From: Pterobdella sp. o SKG-2022
Taxonomy: Eukaryota > Annelida > Clitellata > Hirudinida > Piscicolidae
DNA length: 64,000 bases
Direction: 5' to 3'
Assembly (NCBI GenBank): GCA_964035795.1
Contig: OZ038325.1
Location: 8,503,698 to 8,567,697, forward strand
Under the pieces are notes generated by a model. That model had not been told where the DNA came from. It saw nothing but the letters and a program-made list of their open reading frames with translations, and did no database searches. Positions within the stretch are counted from its first letter, which is position 1; the number at the start of each line of letters is the position of its first letter. Of this stretch, positions 10,878 to 25,681 are shown in pieces. The position numbers were made by a program, and so were the translations under genes.

Positions 10878-13318
10878 ACACACACACACACACGCCTTCT
10901 TTTTCCACTTACCACATTATAAGCGTACAAAAGCTGGGCGATGAAAGTGGAAATGAAATAAAGCCATAAGAAGACCAACTCTCCCCTACCCAGATCCCCA
11001 ACCAGAAGGAGAAGAACGACGAAGAGAATGAGGGGGGTCAACATGTGGTTGTATGTGTCGCAGGCTGTCTTACTCATGCAGTTCACTATGCAACGACACT
11101 GGTGGTGGGTGGTATTATCATCATCACCATCTTCTTCAAGAGGTCACCTATACTCCTAAAACACCATTAAAACGACAGCATGCCCCTTAAAACCACCACC
11201 CACAGTGATATTAGAGTAAACAGATCCATAAGCCAGCATAAATAGTCTTGTATGTTTCTCCAGTATGTGGTAGGAGGAGTAGTACAGCCACACATTGGTT
11301 AGAAGAAGGTGGATGAAGATTGGTATGAGAGGAGAAACTGCATCAAAGAATGATAACTGGGGGCCTGTTTTGTTCTTGTATGAGCTGTGTGGGGTTTTGG
11401 AGAGTAAGATCTTGAGTGATGGAATGGTGGTGTAGAAAAGAGTAGGATGATAATTGTGGTTGTAGTAGTAGAGAGATAGATAAACAGATAGATAATCTAC
11501 TCCCCAACCCACCAAAATATGTTATAGAGACACATGGGAATTCCTAGGACCCATACAGAAGCTGTGGAATGAATAGAGATTTTATCACTAACAGTTCTCT
11601 ATTTATCATTGTATATTATATTAAATTGAATTATATTATAATCTATTATATTGTATTAGAGTATATTTTATTATATAGATAATTTTTTTTCAAAGACATT
11701 GTATGTTCTTTTGTAAACTCAAATTTTACCAGTAAATTTCAAATTATGAGGATTTATAAAAACACGTAGAACAAATTTTTTATTTAGCTAAAATTTTCAA
11801 CAAGTAGATGACAAGGTTTTACTTCTTAATTGACCTTCCCCCAACCCACCATGAACAAAGAATTCAAAAGCTCTGACATAAGTACATAACTGTAGTGGCA
11901 TTAGCTTTTTGAAAGGGTCGGTGCCAATAAAGAAGGTGATCAAGAAGATCAGTGACATTCCCTGTTTATAAGTGCATTCTTTTAGTCTCAAAGTTGGAGA
12001 GTATGAGTGTTAGAGAAGATTATTTTAAGAATATGGGGATGGTTTGTGAAAGGATTTACATGGGTTGTGTTTATAGATGTTAGATGGTAGAGTTGAATAA
12101 AAAAAATTCATATAATTTAACCAATAATATAGGATGGCTGATAAAATTCACTGAATAAAACTCCAAACATTCAATACAAATATCGATATTGATGATAATT
12201 AAACAATGAAACCTAAGACTTTTATAAATGTGAAGCCCTCACCAGTTGAGAGATGTCATACCCCCATGGGAGGTACAAAAGACCAGTGTTGTACTTTTCC
12301 CAGTGTGTGAGAAAGAACATAATGGTCACAGACAACAACACAAACCACATTTGTTTGGCTTCTGATCCTGCCCCCAAACCGAAGATTGATACAAAACAAT
12401 ATGGCATCAGTACCGATGCCCAGCTGTCCAAGCCATGGTCCATCAGTTCTCCTAGTGGTGTGGAAGAGCCAATCCTACGAGCTTGTTTGCCATCTGTGCC
12501 ATCTGGAGTTGTTGGTGAACTGATTGATACTATATTGAGACAATTTTTGATGTAGCATGAATGAATAAAAAATTATTTCCTCAGATGTCATTGTGATGGA
12601 GCAGAAAAATGAATGGGTGAAACAGGTTTTTTTTTTCAGAAATCTTTTTTTAAAATTTTTACATTTTTAAATTAACCTAGTTGATGTGCCCAAAAAAAGC
12701 AAAAAGCACAAATGAGGAAGATAGCTCGAGGAATCGGTGGGTAGAAACTGTCCTCATTTGAGGCATAGTAATAAGGGTCATAGAAGGTAAGTAGTATGGA
12801 ACTTAACACCAATAAACTGAATCCACACATTGTTATCAAGTTTGGAGCTAGCCACATAGGGTAGAACTGTAAAAATTTCATTTTTATAAAAAATAATCAT
12901 GAGATATTATTTATATGGTCTTTATGAAACAAGATTGACTTTACTAAAAAAACTATTTGAAATAATTTTTTTGATGAATCAACACGAAGAAAAGAAGCTC
13001 AAATTACTTGAACAAGCCAGTTCCAGAAAGGATGCATAATATATTTGCTTATAGGACTTGTGTCTAATGAACTGTACTTTTAGTTAAACGAAATTTGGTT
13101 TTATTTTTACAATATTATGTAAATAATTCATAATATTGAAAAAGATTGAGAGTGATCAAAGAATTAAAAAATAGTTCTTAAAAATTTATTTTAATTAGGA
13201 ACATCTACACATTTCAACCAAATGCTTTACCGATATGAAAACCCCAATTACATCGAAGACCAACCTTATAATTGTCAAATCCATCAAGAATTTTTTTATC
13301 CAAGTACTTTGACGACAT
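10446..13318 (-). CDS. SELENOI: Ethanolaminephosphotransferase 1 (CDP-alcohol phosphotransferase), 9 exons
   Basis: Exons: 13318-13265, 13076-13008, 12866-12677, 12502-12243, 11961-11850, 11561-11513, 11384-11204, 11098-10913, 10523-10446; all phases agree and give 392 residues (human about 397). The CDP-alcohol phosphotransferase motif DGx2ARx8Gx3Dx3D is complete at about residues 108-130, followed by HGLDSW and HWEKYNTG. The N-terminal strings GFDNYK, MHPFWN and WLAPNLIT match the EPT1 subfamily. Several hydrophobic segments make it a multispanning membrane enzyme that transfers phosphoethanolamine from CDP-ethanolamine to diacylglycerol or alkyl-acylglycerol. In vertebrates a selenocysteine sits near the C terminus; here the aligned position appears to be Lys and the frame ends at TGA (10448-10446). 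A (CA)n tract lies just past the exon 8 donor. The choline/ethanolamine enzymes CHPT1 and CEPT1 are relatives; EPT1 fits better. Confidence 0.93.
10844..10893. repeat. (CA)n microsatellite in the last intron of the SELENOI homologue
   Basis: An almost pure CA run of about 50 bp. On the transcribed strand it reads as a (TG)n tract about 20 bases inside the intron that follows exon 8. Confidence 0.95.
11737..11767. repeat. Dispersed 30-bp repeat, copy 1
   Basis: The block ttcaaattatgaggattta continuing to aaacacgt recurs at 18635-18665 with about two differences. It lies in an intron of the SELENOI homologue. Confidence 0.6.
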
Positions 13319-13514
13319 ACTTCTAAATTGTGATCTGTGATCGATATCGACGTCAATTGATCAAGAATAGAAATTTCGAACGGCACTTAACCTTTTACAT
13401 GAGATACAAAGTTTACGCAAGCAACCTATCGATTTAAAATAAAAGCATTTATATTTTTTTAATAAGAATTCAAAATTTGAAATTTTTAATTTGATAAAAA
13501 TATTTAATATAAAA

Positions 13515-13520
13515 TTTATT
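13515..13520 (-). terminator. Poly(A) signal overlapping the SMAP stop codon
   Basis: The last codons read GAA TAA followed by A, so AATAAA contains the stop codon. With the next gene beginning 197 bp below, an early cleavage site would be expected. Confidence 0.5.
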
Positions 13521-14414
13521 CTTTACTTTTAACAAAATTGGCAAATAATTTATTTTTAATTTCTTTATTCGTACTATCATCTTCGCTTTTTACCAAAGAT
13601 TTTTTTACATCTTGATCAATTTTATTTTTTTCATCTTTATTTTTTTTCTTTCTCTCAGAAGTGTTTTTTAATTTTTCGTCAGAGTGTTCTTTTACTTCAT
13701 TTTGCTTAGAATCCCTTTTTGTTTTTTCTTTATCGTCATCATCATCCGTCCATACTTTATGAATCTTTGCTGGTGTAGAGTCTTTATCTTCTTCATTAGT
13801 ATATCCCAAACCTTTATGTCTCTTTGTGCTACCTGATAGTTTCAATTCGAGACCCTTGTTATATTGCTCTTCTAGATTTTCTGTCAACTTCTCTGTTTCT
13901 TCACCTTAAATGAAAATTTAGAAAATAAAAAATATTCATTATAACTTAATTCATAAACTCAAAAATATTTGCTAACTGGTCCTCATATGAGCTGGCACAT
14001 GGTCACCTATGACTATCTTACCATGGTGCTCTTTCTGAAATTATGAAAAACAAACTGAATAAAGCACAACTTAATATAACAAAAACAAATATTAAATAAT
14101 AAAACACTACCAAATACTAATATATTAGAACTCAAAAAAGGTAGAAACTTTGATATATATATTTTGAAGCTTGCAATTGAAGAGTTGAAATTTTACCTTT
14201 GAAGCCCCCATAAGCCTCAAAAACTTGTTTTTACGATTGTCACTACCAAGATCTGCATGCTCCCAATCATTTGGAGAATGAACGTCTGACTACAATAATT
14301 ATTTTGGTGGAAGAAAAAAATTTGTTTTATGTAAACAATGTTTGAAAAATCATAAACTATGATTCAATATAATTTTCAAGTAACCTGAACACTTTTCTTT
14401 TCTTTTTCTGTCAT
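13516..14414 (-). CDS. SMAP: Small acidic protein (C11orf58/SMAP family), 4 exons
   Basis: Exons: 14414-14385, 14289-14197, 14034-13977, 13904-13516; phases agree and give 189 residues, against about 183 in human. The recognisable core is NDWEHADLGSDNRKNKFLRL, then GKIVIGDH, then LEEQYNKGLELKLSG with RHKGLGY, the order found in the small acidic protein family. The C-terminal half is low-complexity, alternating acidic and Lys-rich, and is encoded entirely by the last exon. Its molecular function is not established. The gene is head to head with the CDR2-like gene (350 bp between start codons) and directly upstream of the SELENOI homologue on the same strand. Confidence 0.92.
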
Positions 14415-14764
14415 CTCAAAGAATGTATTTAAAAATATTCTGATATATAAATTGTAATAATCGCTCAAACAAAGATATGCTAAATTGAAATTTTGGTTTG
14501 TTATTTATTTGTGATTAACAAAAAAAGCATATCAACGTATTCATAAATTTTAATTGAATAATAACAATTAAAAATTTTTTTATTAGTTTTTACAAAATAT
14601 AAATTACTTTTAAAATTTCAACATGACAAACGATAGGTAAAAAAATTTATGGCAGTTTTTATAGAATAATAATTAAAAATTTTCGAAAATTAAGTTTAAA
14701 ATCTATTATAAGGCTTTTCAAAATATTTGCCATCTGTAAGCGAAACTAAAAAACCCCACGTAAT
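14415..14764. promoter_or_regulatory. Candidate bidirectional promoter between SMAP and the CDR2-like gene
   Basis: The 350 bp between the SMAP start (minus) and the proposed CDR2-like start (plus) must hold at least the SMAP promoter. It is very A+T rich and I see no certain TATA box or initiator. The bidirectional reading depends on the proposed first CDR2 exon. Confidence 0.4.
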
Positions 14765-17700
14765 ATGTCTAGTGTAAACCTTTCGAGAAAAGAATTAGAA
14801 TTTAAAGTTACTTCAACCAAGTATGAAGATGGTTTGTGACTTTCATATAAAGATCAATAGTATTTATCTCAATTTCAAAAAATAGTATTCCCATTTATCA
14901 AAAATGTATCGCAGGTGCTACATTGCGTCACAATCAGATTTCTTCTTTGATTCTTAAGATTTTTGAATTTTTTATAATTCACACAAATAGTTTTCCATCG
15001 AATATCATTCAGCTAGAACTTTTAGAGCTCAAAAATGTAGAATTTTCATAGATTATATTTCTATATTGCGACAATCACTTGCATCTATCATAAAAAATAA
15101 CCACTATTAAACTTTATTCATTTTTAGGATGACTAAATAGTTATGCATGTCAAAATTAAATTGTTCTTAGAATGTAATTAAAATCCTTTGAATAGTTTAC
15201 TCATAAATACTCAAAAAAGAAAAATTGAAATTAAATATTATGGAAAACTGTTTCAAAAAATAACAACTTGACAAAAATTCAAAATTCTTCTCAAATGACA
15301 ACATAAGTAATACCAATTGAGGATTCATACATTTATTTAAAAGGAAAGCTATAGTTTTCGATTAGTATAGCCTTATTGTAAAACATTAGCAATTATGCTA
15401 ATGTTATATGAATAAATAAATGTATGAATCCTCAATTGATGTTTTTAAATTTTAATTGCTATACAAAACATACATAAGATGCCTCTGAAAAGTTACATAA
15501 GTAATAGTGAATTTCAAGAAAATTTGTATTTCAATCAAAACATTTCACTACATAACAGAGTTGCAGTTGGCAGCAGAGCTTGGTAAAAGCCTATTAGATA
15601 GGACACAAGAATTACAAAGTGAAGTGGCTAGATTAGACTCTTTATGTGCAGAATTATCTCTTGAAAAAGAGGTTTTTATTTATAGTTAATATATTCATTA
15701 TTTGTTCATGTTTTTTAATAATTATTATTTTGGGCATTTTTTCATATTATTTATGATTTTGTTTCATTTAAAATTATTCAAAAGAAAATGATTCACTCAT
15801 TTGATTAAATATGTTTTTATAATCCCTATTGTTATGGTCACAACAGTGTGAAAAGTTTGATACATGGTGCTTCATTGGTTGCAATATGATCAAATTATAT
15901 ATTCATAGTATCATCTCTTCTCAAGATATCCCCATCATTCCACCCTTAGCTGCTCTTGAAACAGGTTGAGATCTTGAAGAATGTGAATGAGTCAAGGTTG
16001 AGAATGATTGAGGAGGTTGATCGAAGTCTCCAGGTGGTGTTCTAAATATAGATGAGGATGGTAATGATGATGATGTTGAGGATGGTAATGATGATGATGT
16101 TGATTATGATGAATCCTTTATGCTCATTTCGTGTTTAAAATCTCCCTTTTTGCAATAAACTGATATTTTCATATGAAAATCTAATTGTAAAAGTGCATTT
16201 ATTTAAACTGTATCGTAATTGGCAGGAGAGTGAGAGGCTGAATGAGGTGCTGAGGCAGGAAGGCAAAAAGTTTAAAGAACAATGTGAATTGTGTGTTTAT
16301 ACATTATCTTTTTGTGTGTGTGAATTCAAGTACTATAAAATAATCAAACAATACTCACTTTTTCAACCACCAGACTCACAAAGCAACTGAAACAGTTTGA
16401 AACAAACAACGAAAAAATGAAGGAAGAAATGGAAGAAAGAGCTTCAGTAACAGATGGTTGTAACATGGTGCGCATAAACAGTGTGCCAAGCTTGCAGGTG
16501 GATAATGAACAAAAACCGAGGAGGATGAAAAGGTGCAAGAGTGGAAAGGATGGGAGGAGTGATGGTTTGTTACAAGGGATGCAAGATGAGATTTGGAGCA
16601 AGTTGAAGCAGATGGAAATTCTTGCAACTGTTGAGAGGAATCGGAGGAGGGTGGTCGAGAGGGAGATGCATTTGTTGGCTGAAGAGCATTCGAAAACAGT
16701 TCGAACCATACAGAAAGAGAATAATCAGCTCAAAGATCAGTTATACAACCAGCCAAACAACAAAACACCCATAAACCTACGACCTCAGCTCATCGCAACC
16801 CGACCTCATTCTGCCTCTGTGACATCCAATACAAACCACTTTGACTTTTCTACAGAATTCAGAGTTGATTACGACTTTGACCATCTTCCTAGCAGGTATC
16901 AACTAATTTCAATAATTTCACAGTGGACATAACAAGCCTCAATAATGAAATTCTCCCACTCCCTACAAACAAACAATAAATAAACTAACCACCCCCCTCT
17001 TCCACCACTCAAACAGTCGAGATAGACTGATGCGTTTGAAAAATGGTGGAAGTGTATATGGCAGTAAAGAATCCTTAAGCAGCATAGGGCTGGAAGTAGA
17101 TGACCTCGCTACCCCATCAGCCGAAGCTTGCAGTTCTATTTTAGCTTTCGAGCATCAATATGGAGAGAAGCCTTCTTTTGCCTCACATTCCTTGGGTCTT
17201 GTAGCAGCTAGTAACATGGATAGTGCATGCCTTCTGGAAGAACTGGAACAGCAGTATGATGCTCTTGTGCGAAAGTTTGTCTGTGTGTGTGTGGAAGTTT
17301 GTGTCTGTGTGTGTGTGGAAGTTTGTGTCTGAGTCTGTGTGCAAGTTTGTAGCTGAGTGTGTGTGGAGAATTTTTTGTTTTTCTGTCTAGGTTTGCGTGT
17401 GTATAATTGTGTGTACCTAGGTTTTCGTGTTTGTATGTATGTATGTATGTATGTATGCATGTATGTGTTTTTTTTATAGGTTTGTGTGTGTTTTAGAGTG
17501 TATGAATCACTTATAATAATATTATATTCGAAAATTATAATTAAATAATTTATCAAACCAATCATCCAAAGGTATGAGGCTTTAATAGAATCTAAAAAAG
17601 ACAAAGAAAACAAGGACCAATCGACACAAGATGACCTAGACAGAGACAAGAAAGGCAAGCGAAAGAAGGAATGCAACAAGCAAGAAAAGAAAGATGCAGA

Positions 17701-17815
17701 GATATGTGGAAAATTGATGAAGGATGATGAGCTGGAGACGGAGCAACCAGAATACAAAAAGCTATTCCGAGAAATTTATGTTCTACTCAGGAGACCTGTT
17801 GCCATTGATATGTGA
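14765..17815 (+). CDS. CDR2: CDR2/CDR2L-like coiled-coil protein, 7 exons
   Basis: Exons: 14765-14831 (proposed first), 15559-15671, 15950-16033, 16226-16290, 16374-16895, 17017-17274, 17572-17815. All phases agree and predict about 450 residues, close to human CDR2 (454). The hallmark LQLAAELGKSLLDR near the N terminus, LLLKQVEILKNVNESR after it, LEQQYDALVRKYEALIESKK in the C-terminal third and the closing EYKKLFREIY all match the cerebellar degeneration-related protein 2 family. The protein is a leucine-zipper coiled coil, cytoplasmic in vertebrates; CDR2 binds MYC, and nothing here proves that role. The first exon is inferred only from an ATG, a GTTTGT donor and correct phase, so the true start may differ. 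Intron 1 contains a fold-back element. Confidence 0.88.
15314..15438. repeat. Fold-back element with nested palindrome
   Basis: Perfect 26-bp inverted arms at 15314-15339 and 15413-15438 (starting CAATTGAGGATTCATACATT) flank 73 bp. Inside is a second perfect 10-bp hairpin (15382-15391 with 15396-15405, AACATTAGCA and its complement). It lies in intron 1 of the CDR2-like gene. It looks like a MITE-type fold-back or a structured RNA element; no target-site duplication is obvious. Confidence 0.85.
16047..16110. repeat. Two-copy GATGAT-rich minisatellite
   Basis: The unit gaggatggtaatgatgatga occurs twice in tandem with a 30-bp spacing, in an intron of the CDR2-like gene. Confidence 0.7.
17275..17470. 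repeat. TG-rich degenerate repeat at a CDR2 donor site
   Basis: Several copies of a roughly 24-bp unit gtttgtgtctgtgtgtgtgt begin directly at the donor of the sixth CDR2-like exon and grade into GTAT repeats (17430-17465). They are intronic. Confidence 0.8.
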
Positions 17816-18701
17816 AGGTGTTGATGTTGTATTGATAGATTTTGCAACAATGCATTCAAATTTTTTTTTCAGTTTTATTGCGGTTTAAAAATCGTGTAGT
17901 CTTGTATATTCAATCTATTAACCTAATATTAAATTCTTTAGAAAATCTTTGATCCAATAATGTTCAACTAATTATTTGAAATCAAATGTATTATATGCAA
18001 TAATCAGTTTGCATTATGTAACTTTATCGTTGCTATTATCAGCTTAAATATGGGCACTCCCAGCCAATCAGATTTAAGTCGAAAATTGTGTATGATTCAT
18101 GGTATTATCGCCTGCAGTATTATCGTTTTTCCTTTTTTCATCTATTTTCACCCGTATTTTAGTATAAATTCTACTTATTTTTTGTTTTTCATATCGTCTT
18201 ATTTTTATCTATTTGAATATTGATGATCATTCAATAAGGAAATCGTATTCCGATGGGGTGTGTGTGAATGTGTTTATGGATGTGCGGGATTTCTTCGTGT
18301 GTGTGGATGTGTGTTTTAGATGCATGGATGGGAGGAAATGGTTTTTTGAAAAGTATTACTTATGAGTTTCATGCATTTATGAAATTCTAGTCGACTCATT
18401 ATCATTGTTGTCCCACTCTTACCATAAATTAAAAAATTATATGATATTTGTTGATATTTTCGTGATATAACTATTAAAATAATCAAAGCAGTCTTAGTTC
18501 ATATAAAGTAAAAACTAATATATTTTTTTAAAAGCTAAAAATGGACCATTCGAAACAAAATAGCTTTAGTTACCTCATGTTGATATAGAAAATACGTCAA
18601 AAAATTCGTCACATTTTTTATCGAGACTATAAAACTTCAAGTTATGAGGATTTATGAAAACACGTGTTTTTATAATTCACAATAACATTATTACTCTTAC
18701 C
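17816..18701. other. Convergent intergenic region
   Basis: About 0.9 kb between the 3' ends of the CDR2-like gene (+) and the DUF4200 gene (-). No coding signal is seen. It contains the second copy of a dispersed 30-bp repeat at 18635-18665. Confidence 0.5.
18635..18665. repeat. Dispersed 30-bp repeat, copy 2
   Basis: Partner of the copy at 11737-11767. The shared core is ttatgaggatttat followed by aaaacacgt. Confidence 0.6.
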
Positions 18702-19851
18702 CTACGCGACAATGTTCAACAAATGGTTGAGAGTTATGTTAATGATGTCATATATTTTTTTCTCCTCATCCTGAAACACCTTCAAAGACTCTTGTGTCAG
18801 TGAAACTTCGCTTAGTATATTATCCAGTGTTTCTTTCAACTGCATGTTTTGTCGAGATGTTTTTAGGCATTCCTCCTTGACGAGTTTTCGAGCTTTCTGA
18901 TTGGTTGGTTGAAGTTTATGAGTAGTGCTTCATATAGGTTATCTAATTAGCGTTTAATAATTTGAACTCTGTTTAATAAAAACTACATGATATTCTTATA
19001 AAATCTAATAAAAATAGTTAAAATAAATGACTTTTTTGTATACTTCATGTCATAAATGTAAGCTATTATACGCAAAAACTTGATTTAAATGAATTTTCGG
19101 AGCAACTTTGTCAACTGCCCATCAGTACTAAAAAGCAACACAAAGCCTACCTCTTGAGACATTATCTTATGAAGATGGACACTTTTCTTGCACGTCGATT
19201 GAGCTTTGTCTTTCTCCTGTCCAGTCTTCAACTTTAAATCTCCAACGCCTTTTAAGTTTTTTGCCATTGCTTTCTTTAAGGGTTTCATTGTAAATAGTTA
19301 AAGATATTTTGAAATATATGATCTAATTATATAATAAATAAATAAATAAGTCTATTACAAAAATGATTCAAATCAAACACTTTTATTAACTAAATAATTT
19401 TATATAATGTATGCATCTGGGACACAGACGCCACTGAGTTGATTGTAACCTAGATGCGTATCATGTGGTTATGTTTTTATTAATTTGTAGCAAGCTATTT
19501 GAATGAAAAACTCCTACATTCATCGCTTCAGTATATTTCTTGATCCTTTCTCCATATTCTTCTTTCAAATCCTTGATGCAAATAATTTGAAAATATTGTT
19601 GTTGATTGTAAATATTAAATATCCAGTAATTAATAATTATCAATCATGTATTAATTAATTGATCAATTAATTAGTATAAATGATAATGAGTAATGACAAC
19701 AATACAAACCCGGTAGATTTTAAATGACTCCAGTTTTGACAGCATATTCTGATATAAAATTTCTTTTTCCATGCCTTTCAGTTGCAATGCTACAGCAAAA
19801 AAAATAAAAATATTAAAGTTAGAAAATTTATTATATTAAATCTTATTTGTA

Positions 19852-19892
<41 letters not shown>

Positions 19893-19893
19893 G

Positions 19894-19949
<56 letters not shown>

Positions 19950-21138
19950 TTATCTATCTACCTTCTTTCTCAGTAGCATGTCCTTTCTCAAGCATGCCTT
20001 GCTTCATTTTCAAATACCTTAATTTTTTCTTCTCATTTCCCTGTTTATTAATGAGAAAAAAACCATAATAACTGAAAAAAAACTCAAGGAAATAATTTTC
20101 TGCTAGCCTCATTTAAATATATTGCATGATCTTGTATCACATTGTTTTCCATGAGTTTCCTGAATTCAACCTGGAGTTTATATTAACAAACAATCCATAA
20201 TGAGTTTTTTTTGTTCAAGTAAGAGTTGTGGTGAAAAGAGGTCAGATATAGAACAAGGTTCAGTTTTGGGTCAAGAACGATGGTTAAAGTTGGAGATGCA
20301 GTATGTGAAAAAAAACAGTCACATCTATCCATCTGTCTATCATTCTATCTATATATCTATCTGCTTATCTATCTATATATCATTTTATCTATCTATCTAC
20401 CTGCCTAGCTAAGAATACATATACATAACTAGCTAGCTATTTATACCCAATGAAGAGCATTGATTCATGATGAGCTTTATAATTGCTTTGTAATCAACAG
20501 ACTTTGCATATGAAGTTTCAAATAAATTAAATTCTCACATTAAAAGCATTCAATTGATTTTGCTGCACCTTCGACTGTTTTATGCCCATTAATCTGAATG
20601 CAAGATGATTATTAAACTTTGATATTATACATTCAAATATCATAGATAACTAGGCAGTTAGCAACGTCTTTAAATTTGTATACTTGAGAAATTGAGTTAA
20701 ACTTACGAGAAGCTTCGTGTTATTTAATTGTTTGATTTGAAGTGCTTACAGCTTATTTGTTAATAGTTTTCTCGATTCTATCTCTTCACCAAGTTCTGTC
20801 AATCTATAAATAAATAAATATATTCTCAAAAAATGAAATTACTAAATAATCACTACCTTAATTGTGAACAATATTTTTCTATATTATTATTAAATTAGAT
20901 TTTTATTTTACTAAATTACTATATCAAATTTTCTCTCAATTATTATATTGAGATTTCTCTCAATTAATCTTGGGGTATATATTAATAAAACATGTAGAAA
21001 AAATAAAAACAGATCTTTGAATTATAATACTGTATATAGTTATTGTTGTGTAATTACTGGTTTTTCAATGATTCTTTCTTTCTTTTTTCTATCTCTTCAG
21101 CTAGTAACTCTTCTTCTGTCTTTTCCTTTAGCTTGGCG
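18702..21138 (-). CDS. DUF4200-type coiled-coil protein, CCDC42/CFAP73/CCDC38-like (5' end not found)
   Basis: Nine phase-consistent exons: 21138-21058, 20803-20750, 20593-20539, 20170-20141, 20040-19962, 19789-19710, 19571-19518, 19273-19151, 18896-18702, ending in TAG. Together they give about 249 residues of Lys/Glu/Leu-rich coiled coil. The order of motifs (ELGEEI, a short linker, EFRKLMENNGNEKKKLRYLK, a long Lys/Glu stretch, KLESFKIYRDL) resembles the DUF4200 domain of CCDC42, CFAP73 and CCDC38, which are ciliary or flagellar proteins. That family call is from remembered pattern only. A start codon and any upstream exons were not identified. A (CTAT)n tract touches the donor of the exon ending at 19962. 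Confidence 0.6.
19853..19960. repeat. (CTAT)n microsatellite beside a splice donor
   Basis: About 27 tandem CTAT units with one GCTAT and one TTAT interruption. On the minus strand the repeat begins within two bases of the donor of the DUF4200 exon that ends at 19962. Confidence 0.95.
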
Positions 21139-22718
21139 CTAATTGTTTAATTTTTTCACCCATCACTCATTGATTTTTTAAAAATATATGATAATATTTA
21201 ATGTAAATTAGTTTGAAAAATTAACTAATGATCAAAAATATTCTATGCCAAATGAATTTCACTCACAATCTAGATTGGAATCTGATTTTTCTAGCCATGA
21301 GGGCTTAAGGTTTTAAACCTGAGATTGAAGTTTCAAAAAAAATAATAAAATAAACCGATAGTTTGCAAGTCAATTAAATATCAGTTAAGTATCGACAGCT
21401 TTAAAAGCATCCATTTTTTATGTATAACGTGGTTCTAAAATTTTGCAGCGTTCTCAACTAGTTTTTGTTGCCTGGTAACCGATTTGCTTAGTTTTATGAA
21501 TATATTTCTAAATAATTATTAATTGAAATTTTAACATAAAATTTTAAATAGATAATTTCTAAACAAAATTTATTTTTTTAAACATATTATATAACTGATA
21601 AATCAGTCTGTATGAGGTGCTTCTGAAAATATTTTACACAAAAAGATAATATGAAAACCCAAAAGGCTACTAAAGAACATAAAAGAGTTGTCAAGATTTT
21701 ACCCTGAAAGGGTAGCAACCCCACCAACTAGCAGGCCTAAACTCTATGGCGCCGAGTTGATGTCTTCCAACTGCATGCTCAAAACGAGACATTTTTCTAG
21801 CTTTATATAGTATTTATAAATCGCATTTCATTTCAGACCAAAAAGCTTGTTCTAAATTTAATGTATTAAAAACACACTGTGGAAAGGCAATAATTGTTGC
21901 CCTAACACGGGATCAAACTTGGTAACTCTAGATAATTAGTCTAACGCTCTACCGGCTGAGCTATACGAGCCTACAGCTCATTGGAAATGGATTCAATTGT
22001 TCTAAATTTTCGCCTCTTAGTCACTTTCTTCTATAAAAATTTCCACTTTCAAAACTTGGAAGTGTCTATGGTATCTTTATGAAACTTTATTAACATGAAC
22101 TCAATCAAAAAAAGGATAATGAAATTTGATTCAAAATTTCTTTACATCTAATGTTAGTACAAAACACAGAATAAGTGAAAATAAAAGCTGTGAAATTATT
22201 GGTTGAAATTTCAACCTTCAGCTGATATTTAATGACCTAACCCATAAAATTATTTAAAAATATATACCATATAATCAAAGGATATGTATGATTTAAAATA
22301 TCAATATTCGTTTCATGTTTAAATAAAATAAGCTACGTTCAGAATTTTTTGAAAAAAAGTGATAAAATTAAGCTGATCATAAGAATCAAACACAAGCAAA
22401 CATAAGCTATCCGCAAACACACAAACCATTCTGAAATCCCTCAAGGTTAAAAGCATTTTGAGAATCTGAAGTTCATGCGATGTGGAACGTAATAAACCAT
22501 GAATAGTATTGCCAACAAGTCCCTAAGATGATAAATAAATAGGAAACAAAGTGTTACATTGATATACTGAAAATCATTACTTTTTAAGAGTTCAAAAAAA
22601 TGTCACATCAAATGCATGTCTTTAAACGAGCAATCACACCCTCTTGATGAAAAACCCAACCCTCCACAAAATCAAACTTATAAATAACATTAAGGCAATG
22701 GAAACATCAAACAAATGC
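21139..22718. other. Non-coding stretch upstream of the DUF4200 exons
   Basis: About 1.6 kb that may hold missing 5' exons of the DUF4200 gene and the 3' UTR of the MARVEL gene. The only element I can name is the SINE at 21797-21972. Confidence 0.4.
21797..21972 (-). mobile_element. tRNA-derived SINE, copy A
   Basis: Read on the minus strand, the head has a box A-like TAGCTCAGCCGGTAGAGC (21963-21946) and a box B-like GTTTGATCCC (21918-21909), both spaced as in a tRNA gene. The body contains TTTCCACAGTGTGTTTTTAA and TACATTAAATTT and ends in a TTTATAAATA tail. The same head, body and tail occur at 53768-53955. The head does not fold into a complete acceptor stem, so it is not a functional tRNA gene. 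It most resembles tRNA-Lys or tRNA-Ile. Confidence 0.8.

Positions 22719-25681
<2,963 letters not shown>

Noticed and set aside
13195..13386. 63-codon minus-strand frame
   Set aside because: It overlaps the true SELENOI first exon in another frame.
21897..21972. Functional tRNA gene
   Set aside because: Boxes A and B are present, but the acceptor stem does not pair and the unit continues into a body shared with a second copy, so it is a SINE.
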